DNA of 10,785 nucleotides from Betaproteobacteria bacterium TMED41. Lineage in GTDB: Bacteria > Pseudomonadota > Gammaproteobacteria > Burkholderiales > Burkholderiaceae_A. The stretch is taken from NCBI GenBank assembly GCA_002167365.1, contig NHCU01000024.1, positions 45,945 through 56,729 of the forward strand, given 5' to 3'. Below the pieces are notes generated by a model. That model ran no database searches. It was not told the DNA's origin and saw only the letters and a program-made list of their open reading frames with translations. The position numbers were made by a program, and so were the translations under genes. Shown here piece by piece: positions 5,831-10,785 of the stretch (its first letter is position 1; each line of letters opens with the position of its first letter).

Positions 5831-7212
5831 CAGGTCGTTTAGCTCATAAAGCTCTTGAAAAAGTCCTTTCGGAGTTAAAACCTATTGATTTTTATTGGGA
5901 AATTAAAGAAATAGGTCTTCAAGTGGCTGGTTTAATGACAGCTGATATGATTCGCAGGAGACTGAAAGAACCTATTCTTGATTTCGATCGTATTATAGTT
6001 CCTGGTCGTTGCAGAGGTGATTTGGAAAAATTATCTACTGACTTTGGCCTACCAATTGAAAGAGGGCCAGAGGAACTAAAAGATATTCCGCGATTTTTTA
6101 ATAAGGAAAGTCTTAAAATGAACATTTCTAACTATGACATCTCTATTTTTGCAGAGATAGTTGATGCTTCAAAGCTAACAGTAGAACAAATACTAGAAAA
6201 AGCTGAAAATTTTAAAAAAGATGGTGCAAATGTTATTGACATTGGATGCTTGCCTGAAACGAAGTTTCCTCATCTGGAAGATTCGGTCCTTGAACTCAAA
6301 AACAAAGGATTTAAAGTAAGTGTGGATTCATTAGAACCTGATGAATTAATCAGAGGTTCAAACGCTGGAGCGGATTTTTTACTTAGCCTAACACCAAATA
6401 CACTGTGGGTTGCCAATGAAGTAACAGCAACACCAGTTTTAATCCCAAAGGAACCCACTGATGAGGAATCATTAATAAAATCTATCGAATATTTTTTGAA
6501 AATTGATAGAGACTTTTATGCTGACGCTATTTTAGACCCTATACCTTTTGGACTTGTAGACTCAATATGCAGATATAAAAGACTGAGAACAAGATTTCCT
6601 GAAATAAAAATTATGGTTGGTGTGGGAAATGTTTCTGAATTAACTGAGGCTGACACTAATGGGATCAATGCTGTCCTGATTGGAATTTGTTCTGAACTTA
6701 AGGCAACTGCAATATTAACTACACAAGTTAGTGGTCATGCCAGAAGATCCGTAACAGAAATCGATTTGGCTAGAAGGGTCATGTATGCGGCCCGAGAGAG
6801 CAGATCACTACCAAAGGGTTTTAGTGATGATTTACTCACCATACACGGTAAAAAACCATTTCTTGATACTTATGATGAAATTAAATCAATTGCAGAAAAT
6901 GTCAAAGACCCCAATTTCAGGATACAAATCTCTGAAAAAGGGATACATGTTTATAACAGAGATGGTTTGGTTACAGAAAATGATCCTTTTGCCTTTTATC
7001 CAGATTTAAAATTGCATGAAGATGCTAGCCATGCTTTTTATATGGGAGTTGAACTGGCACGTGCAGAAATAGCATGGAGGTTAGGTAAGAGGTATGCTCA
7101 AGATCGTGGACTGGATTGGGGAGTTTCCGCAGATAAATTGAGTGAAGAAATGCTGACTCACTGTCAACCAGGCACTACCTTAAAAAAAGAAAGAAGAAGG
7201 AAAAATAAATGA
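5809..7212 (+). CDS. Dihydropteroate synthase-like protein of the H4MPT cluster
   Basis: This 467-residue protein has three regions. The N-terminal part (about 1-110) opens with ILFLTGRLA and contains QVAGLMTADMIRRRL (38-52) and a RIIVPGRCRGD loop (61-71). A DHPS/methyltransferase-like TIM barrel follows (about 111-340), with GANVIDIG (139-146), VSVDS (170-174), AILDPIPFG (240-248) and MVGVGNVSELTEAD (269-282). The C-terminal domain (about 340-455) includes IHVYNRDG, FAFYP and MGVELARAEIAWRLGKRYAQDRGL, then a basic tail. Classical DHPS joins hydroxymethyl-dihydropterin pyrophosphate to p-aminobenzoate. H4MPT synthesis needs the same chemistry with a beta-ribofuranosyl-aminobenzene derivative, so this is the natural candidate. 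The start is a TTG at 5809 inside the dmrB 3' end. Homologues begin with this ILFLTGRLA strand and AGGA lies at 5800-5803. It ends in an ATGA overlap with the DUF447 gene. The exact substrate is inference. Confidence 0.85.
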   Translation: MEKILFLTGRLAHKALEKVLSELKPIDFYWEIKEIGLQVAGLMTADMIRRRLKEPILDFDRIIVPGRCRGDLEKLSTDFGLPIERGPEELKDIPRFFNKESLKMNISNYDISIFAEIVDASKLTVEQILEKAENFKKDGANVIDIGCLPETKFPHLEDSVLELKNKGFKVSVDSLEPDELIRGSNAGADFLLSLTPNTLWVANEVTATPVLIPKEPTDEESLIKSIEYFLKIDRDFYADAILDPIPFGLVDSICRYKRLRTRFPEIKIMVGVGNVSELTEADTNGINAVLIGICSELKATAILTTQVSGHARRSVTEIDLARRVMYAARESRSLPKGFSDDLLTIHGKKPFLDTYDEIKSIAENVKDPNFRIQISEKGIHVYNRDGLVTENDPFAFYPDLKLHEDASHAFYMGVELARAEIAWRLGKRYAQDRGLDWGVSADKLSEEMLTHCQPGTTLKKERRRKNK

Positions 7213-7781
7213 TTTTTGAGGTTGTCATCATAACTATTGATTCTGATAATATACCTAATGTTGCTCCTATGGGAATTACAAAAATAAATGATGTAATTGT
7301 TTTAAAACCATTTAAGCCTTCTCAGACTTTAGAGAATATTCTCAATACTAAAAATGCTGTTTTAAATATAACTACCGATGTTGAAGTTTTTGCAGCTTGT
7401 ATTACAGGGAAAAAGGAATTTGACTTAGAGCCGATTGAGGGGGAGAAAGCCTTTAGATTAAAAAATACTATATCTTTTAGTCACTTAACTTTAGAAAAAT
7501 TCATTGATGATGATATTAGACCGCAGCTTTTAATGAAGCAAAAGAAAGTCTGTCAACTTAATGAATTTCTAGGGCTTAATAGAGCTCAGGCAGCAGTAGT
7601 TGAAGGATCAATTTTGGCTAGTAGACTAAAAATGTTACCAATCAAAAAAATTCGCTCTGAGATGGAATATTTACGCATTGCAATATCAAAAACCGGTGGG
7701 GTAGCAGAAAAAAAGGCTTGGTCTTGGCTGGAAGATGCAGTGAAAAACTATGAAAAAGAAATTAAAAAAAAATTAAAATAA
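7209..7781 (+). CDS. DUF447 family protein, FMN-binding split-barrel-like
   Basis: The 190-residue product matches the DUF447 family found in methanogens and in bacterial H4MPT clusters. The N-terminal half looks like a flavin-reductase-type split barrel: FEVVIITIDSDNIPNVAPMG (3-22), then a VIVLKPFKPSQTLENI segment (29-44), NAVLNITTDVEVFAACITG in the middle, and a polar linker. The C-terminal part is helical, with FLGLNRAQAAVVEGSILASR and a charged end. No cysteine or metal cluster is evident. Its biochemical role is unknown. Co-occurrence suggests a reductase or carrier function in H4MPT or methylofuran synthesis, but the sequence does not prove it. The ATG shares four bases (ATGA) with the stop of the DHPS-like gene, which indicates translational coupling. 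The gene ends 15 bases before mfnB. Family call is good; function is open. Confidence 0.8.
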   Translation: MIFEVVIITIDSDNIPNVAPMGITKINDVIVLKPFKPSQTLENILNTKNAVLNITTDVEVFAACITGKKEFDLEPIEGEKAFRLKNTISFSHLTLEKFIDDDIRPQLLMKQKKVCQLNEFLGLNRAQAAVVEGSILASRLKMLPIKKIRSEMEYLRIAISKTGGVAEKKAWSWLEDAVKNYEKEIKKKLK

Positions 7782-7796
7782 ATAAAAAATAAAATA

Positions 7797-8567
7797 ATGC
7801 TCTCAAGTAAAAATTCTCGTAGGATTCGGGTCTTAGTAAGTGTTAGGTCTCATGAAGAAGCCGCTTTGGCATGTAATTCAGGAGCAGACTTCATTGATGC
7901 AAAAGAACCTAAAGCTGGTGCTTTGGGCAAATTATCAATTGTAAAAATAAAAGAAATTATTAAAGTCTTGAGAGAAACAAAGTTTGATGGAAAGGTTACT
8001 GCAACCTATGGAGATAATTTAGAAAAAAAAATAAACTTTAGTTCACAAAACTTTAGCTCATATTTTTTTTTGGGTTTAGATGCTGTAAAAATCGGTTTTG
8101 ATGGAAGAGGGTTGCCTTTAGCAGAAAAAGCGTTTTCAGAACTAATTGAGGCCTATGAAAATATAATTCTCCATAGGAAAAAAAATGGCTCCAAATGTAA
8201 ATTAACAAAAATCATTCCTGTGTTGATGATTGACAAAGGCTTAAATTTAGAATTTCTTGACTTTATGATGCGGGCTAAAATAAAAAAATATTTATTTGGA
8301 TTTATGGTCGATACAAAATATAAAGCTAAGTATGATCTTTTTGATATAACTAACATAGATCATTTAAATAGATTTTTTAAAAAAATTGATTCTTACAACT
8401 TACCATATGGTGTTGCAGGGTCTCTTAACCAATCAAGTTCAGGCAAAATTAAACTTATAAAACCTTTCTGGGCTGGGTATAGAGGAGGAGTTTGTGATGG
8501 TGATAGAAACAGTGAACTCTCCTCTACCAAAATAAAACTAATCGTGGGTTCTTTGAAAATCATTTAA
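7797..8567 (+). CDS. mfnB: (5-formylfuran-3-yl)methyl phosphate synthase (formerly DUF556)
   Basis: MfnB condenses two molecules of glyceraldehyde 3-phosphate into the phosphorylated furan core of methanofuran/methylofuran. The 256-residue protein is a TIM-barrel member with the family's active-site pattern: Lys36 in FIDAKEPKAGALG (32-44), Lys98 in LDAVKIGFDG (94-103), and Asp172 with Lys176 in FMVDTKYK (169-176). The four-residue Asp-Lys spacing matches the Asp/Lys pair I recall for the M. jannaschii enzyme, as do the two earlier lysines. The end has a glycine-rich phosphate-binding look (GVAGSLN, then YRGGVCDG). The start ATG at 7797 follows an AT-only spacer of 15 bases with no Shine-Dalgarno sequence. 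The protein is slightly longer than archaeal relatives (about 235). Its last 30 bases overlap, tail to tail, the end of mfnE on the other strand, which acts later in the same pathway. Confidence 0.9.
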   Translation: MLSSKNSRRIRVLVSVRSHEEAALACNSGADFIDAKEPKAGALGKLSIVKIKEIIKVLRETKFDGKVTATYGDNLEKKINFSSQNFSSYFFLGLDAVKIGFDGRGLPLAEKAFSELIEAYENIILHRKKNGSKCKLTKIIPVLMIDKGLNLEFLDFMMRAKIKKYLFGFMVDTKYKAKYDLFDITNIDHLNRFFKKIDSYNLPYGVAGSLNQSSSGKIKLIKPFWAGYRGGVCDGDRNSELSSTKIKLIVGSLKII

Positions 8568-9161
8568 CAGTTCTTTGAAATTTTTCTCATGGTCGATTGA
8601 AAAAATGTAGACTGGAAATGTAATGTTAGCAAAAACAGATGGAAATGCTTTATCAAGAATATATAGACCAGAGCACTTTTTTACTTTTTTGTTGTTTAAC
8701 TGAAAAGACTGTATATCAGAGGTGGCGAATGGCAACTTGCAGGATTTTAAAACAATTAAAATTTTTGCGTCTATTTTTTTTGAAACTTTTAAAGCTATCG
8801 TGTCTGAAGTTGAGCTCCAATTTGTAAATTGATTTATTTTTTCAGTGATTTCGTTCTCAGGATTCCATATTCCAATTTTTCTGTCTGAAATTGACACTTC
8901 ATCAACGCTTTTTATAATGTCGCAGCAGGTAGGAATTTTATATTTCAATATGTAACCTACTTTTAACATGGATAATACACCTAAGTTGTGAGCAGTCAGG
9001 TCATCAAATTTTATTTTTTTTTGTTCTTTTCTAACAGTATCTGCAAAAATTCCACCACCAGGAATAACAATACATTTTTTTTGTTGCTCAACAATTATTT
9101 TTAAAAATTTTTTTAGTTTGGTGCTGTTTAAAAGGCTACCCCCAATTTTTATTACAATCAT
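8538..9161 (-). CDS. mfnE: Amino-acid-kinase family protein, probable aminomethylfuran phosphate kinase
   Basis: The 207-residue protein shows the amino-acid kinase fold: VIKIGGSLLN (3-12) for the first phosphate loop, VIPGGGIFAD (32-41), a central DDLTAHNLGVL segment (53-63), and WSSTSDTIALKVSKK (115-129). In methanogens the homologue MfnE uses ATP to turn [5-(aminomethyl)furan-3-yl]methyl phosphate into its diphosphate, which MfnF then couples to the tyramine-glutamate part. The adjacent mfnF here supports that assignment. The ATG at 9161 overlaps the TGA of mfnF in an ATGA junction, so translation is coupled. The gene ends inside the mfnB coding region on the opposite strand, with a 30-base overlap. 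The protein is short compared with glutamate or aspartate kinases and lacks an ACT regulatory domain, as expected for this subfamily. Confidence 0.85.
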   Translation of the reverse strand: MIVIKIGGSLLNSTKLKKFLKIIVEQQKKCIVIPGGGIFADTVRKEQKKIKFDDLTAHNLGVLSMLKVGYILKYKIPTCCDIIKSVDEVSISDRKIGIWNPENEITEKINQFTNWSSTSDTIALKVSKKIDAKILIVLKSCKLPFATSDIQSFQLNNKKVKKCSGLYILDKAFPSVFANITFPVYIFSIDHEKNFKELLNDFQRTHD

Positions 9162-10228
9162 TTATTTTTTGCAATTAGTGCTAAGGATACTGCAGGTGCA
9201 CAGATATTGATTTCTTCGATTTGTGAATTGTGCAGTTCAATTTTTTTTTGAACTAATTCGTGAAATTTAAAAATTGAATAATTTTTTTCCATGCTTAATT
9301 GCTTAGCGAGAAATGCCCCTGATCCTGTAACAATTAATGGAGTTTGCGCACTGAGGTTTAATTTTTTTTTTATTTTGCATATATTTTGATGTAATTCTTC
9401 TATGATTGCTTTTTTAATGTTGTTTGCAAATGTTTTCCATTCTTCAGATGAGGCATCCTCTCGGTCCATTCCGATAACTCTAGCTAGTCGTCTCTCACTT
9501 GCTGGGGTTGATTTCTTTTTCTTATCGCATGTTGGATATAAATCTATTTTATTTGAAATCTCACCTGTAATTCGAAAAACGTCAGCTGTATTAGCGAATG
9601 ACTCGCGCATCACATTATAAGAGCGATTTCTAAAACTCAAAAATGGTTTAATAGAGGACACCGGTGTTCTTGTAACGCCCAAATACACTAATTCACCTTT
9701 TTGCAATCTTTTTGCATCACTGGTATTTACATCAGTTAATGGCATGTTATTTTTGATTGGTATTATGTCTGTTGTAGTGCTCCCAACATCTATAAGAATT
9801 CCCTCCTTGATATGTGAGGAAATAAAACTTGCGGTTGCATGCCAGTTTGCGGAGGCAATTGACTGCCAATTATGAATTGATCTTGCTTTTATAAGTAAAC
9901 TTTCCTGGGAATAAAATTTTATTTTTGGACCAAAAATTTTCTTTAAAATTTTTAAAATGTTTTTTATTCCATCTTTTCTATTTGGAAAGCAATCAACCAT
10001 CTCTCCTGACATTGTAAAAAAATGAAGATCATTTTCATTAAAATGCCAATCATTTTCCAGTTTCTTTATTATTTTATCTAAATGTTTTAAGCCCATCCAT
10101 AACTTACACTTCAAGTGAGTTGCACGAATAATATCTTTATTTTTTTTGGATTTAATTTGACATAGTTTTACGTGCGCTCCTCCTATATCCCACCCATAAT
10201 AATTAGGTACTTTACATATTCTTTTCAT
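9158..10228 (-). CDS. mfnF: H4MPT-linked C1 transfer protein, hydantoinase A-like, MfnF type (orfY)
   Basis: This ASKHA-fold protein (356 residues from the preferred start) has a phosphate-binding motif GWDIGGAHVK at 12-21, TMSGEM at 72-77, ANWHATA at 127-133, a second phosphate motif LIDVGSTTTDI at 145-155, and an adenosine-type VTGSGAFLA near the C-terminus. Such proteins are called hydantoinase/oxoprolinase-like and are hallmark members (orfY) of bacterial H4MPT clusters. In M. jannaschii the homologue MfnF displaces pyrophosphate from the aminomethylfuran diphosphate to form the bond to gamma-glutamyl-tyramine. Two starts are possible. The ATG at 10228 forms an ATGA overlap with the upstream stop and is preferred, while the ATG at 10234 adds two residues. 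The 3' end makes another ATGA junction with mfnE. In M. extorquens methylofuran contains tyrosine rather than tyramine, so the acceptor here may differ from the archaeal one. Confidence 0.87.
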   Translation of the reverse strand: MKRICKVPNYYGWDIGGAHVKLCQIKSKKNKDIIRATHLKCKLWMGLKHLDKIIKKLENDWHFNENDLHFFTMSGEMVDCFPNRKDGIKNILKILKKIFGPKIKFYSQESLLIKARSIHNWQSIASANWHATASFISSHIKEGILIDVGSTTTDIIPIKNNMPLTDVNTSDAKRLQKGELVYLGVTRTPVSSIKPFLSFRNRSYNVMRESFANTADVFRITGEISNKIDLYPTCDKKKKSTPASERRLARVIGMDREDASSEEWKTFANNIKKAIIEELHQNICKIKKKLNLSAQTPLIVTGSGAFLAKQLSMEKNYSIFKFHELVQKKIELHNSQIEEINICAPAVSLALIAKNK

Positions 10229-10785
10229 GGACATATTCTAAGTATTTCCTCTGCGAGAGATCTATTTAAGTAATATGAAAGGCCTATGTATGCACAGGTT
10301 ATTCTCGGATTGATTTCAATTACGCATACGTTATCGTACTGATCAAGTATGAAATCAACTCCTACAAAACCTTTTAAACCCGGAATAGCTTCTCTTATTT
10401 TTTCGGCAACTTTTATAATTTTGTTTTTCAAATTCATATTTGTTTCAAAATTTATTCTACGAATTCCACGATATACAAGTTTTCCATTTTTCTCTATCTC
10501 GATAATTTGACGATTTATTACTATAACTTCTGTACTTGTAATAGAACACAACATAGAGAAACTCATAGACTGACCTGGAATAAATTTCTCAATTATCGCT
10601 TTTCCCCCTGAAGTTTGAATTATTCTTTGTGCATTTAATGCTTTTTTTAGAGTACTGTACTTGTAAGTGTTCTCACACCCAGCTCCATCTTCAGGCTTTA
10701 AAATATATTCGCAAGAAAATGGTTTGCTAAATATTTTTGAATCAGGGTTTAAGATGTTGTGTTGGAGTAATTTTCCTTTAGTTAG
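10225..10785 (-). CDS. ATP-grasp ligase, MfnD-like, 5'-truncated by window edge
   Basis: The minus-strand frame is open from the right edge (10785) to the TGA at 10227-10225, giving 186 residues of the C-terminal part. A Met at 10566 is internal, because clear domain sequence lies upstream of it: YILKPEDGAGCENTYKY, the ATP-binding Lys strand and glycine loop, then IIEKFIPGQSMSFS. Downstream are FVGVDFILD and the metal-binding VCVIEINPR, followed by TCAYIGL. The fold is therefore ATP-grasp. Its coupling to mfnF (ATGA overlap) and mfnE points to MfnD, the ATP-grasp enzyme that joins glutamate to tyramine in methanofuran synthesis. Bacterial methylofuran reportedly carries tyrosine and polyglutamate, so the ligase may act on tyrosine or extend a glutamate chain. 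I leave the symbol empty because only part is visible. It differs clearly in sequence from the ATP-grasp proteins at 1-1059 and 2074-2985. Confidence 0.8.
   Translation of the reverse strand, partial: LTKGKLLQHNILNPDSKIFSKPFSCEYILKPEDGAGCENTYKYSTLKKALNAQRIIQTSGGKAIIEKFIPGQSMSFSMLCSITSTEVIVINRQIIEIEKNGKLVYRGIRRINFETNMNLKNKIIKVAEKIREAIPGLKGFVGVDFILDQYDNVCVIEINPRITCAYIGLSYYLNRSLAEEILRICP

Noticed and set aside
6785..7009. 74-codon plus-strand open frame inside the DHPS-like gene
   Set aside because: It is embedded in the conserved C-terminal domain of the larger gene in another frame and resembles no family.
10225..10566. Minus-strand frame starting at the Met codon 10566 as a complete 113-residue protein
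   Set aside because: Translation upstream to the window edge gives clear ATP-grasp sequence (KPEDGAGC, EKFIPGQS) without a stop, so the gene is a partial larger protein.
1..10785. CRISPR arrays, tRNA or rRNA genes, insertion sequences, phage genes, riboswitches
   Set aside because: I saw no regularly spaced repeats, cloverleaf-like segments, transposase or integrase motifs, or long inverted repeats; nearly all sequence is explained by the metabolic genes.

Overview
The window is almost fully coding and carries part of a bacterial gene cluster for one-carbon (C1) transfer on tetrahydromethanopterin (H4MPT) and methylofuran, together with biosynthesis genes for both cofactors. It resembles the large H4MPT cluster first described in Methylobacterium extorquens and later found in many methylotrophic and formaldehyde-oxidising bacteria. 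Base composition is strongly AT-rich, with long A and T runs even inside genes. Gaps are short, genes overlap and no mobile DNA is visible. Together with the fae/mch/orf5/orf7 arrangement this suggests a low-GC, possibly streamlined bacterium that oxidises C1 compounds. An aquatic methylotrophic proteobacterium is my best guess, but taxonomy is inference only.

Layout. (A) Plus strand, 1-4572: an ATP-grasp protein cut by the left edge, mch (methenyl-H4MPT cyclohydrolase), a RimK-like ATP-grasp ligase (orf5 type), a CitG-like triphosphoribosyl transferase homologue (orf7 type), then fae (formaldehyde-activating enzyme). fae follows the largest gap in the window and is closed by a clear intrinsic terminator. 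(B) Minus strand, 4625-5134: a FolB-type dihydroneopterin aldolase. (C) Plus strand, 5195-8567: a DmrB/AfpA-type flavoprotein, a dihydropteroate-synthase-like protein, a DUF447 flavin-reductase-like protein and mfnB. (D) Minus strand, 10785-8538: an MfnD-like ATP-grasp ligase cut by the right edge, mfnF and mfnE, tightly coupled and converging on mfnB.

How they fit together. Fae condenses formaldehyde with H4MPT, and Mch acts two steps later (methenyl- to formyl-H4MPT). The formyl group is then handed to the methylofuran-dependent formyltransferase/hydrolase complex (Fhc), which is not in the window. FolB, the DHPS-like protein and DmrB fit pterin synthesis, joining of pterin to the arylamine ribitol/ribose side chain, and final reduction. 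The CitG-like and RimK-like proteins are probably H4MPT side-chain enzymes. MfnB, MfnE, MfnF and the MfnD-like ligase fit methylofuran synthesis. mtdB/mtdC, fhcABCD, beta-RFAP synthase and the other expected partners are absent here and presumably lie elsewhere.

The cluster type is known, so no wholly new system is claimed. The most interesting open points are the unassigned chemistry of the CitG-like, DHPS-like, DUF447 and ATP-grasp members, and the compact convergent and divergent architecture.
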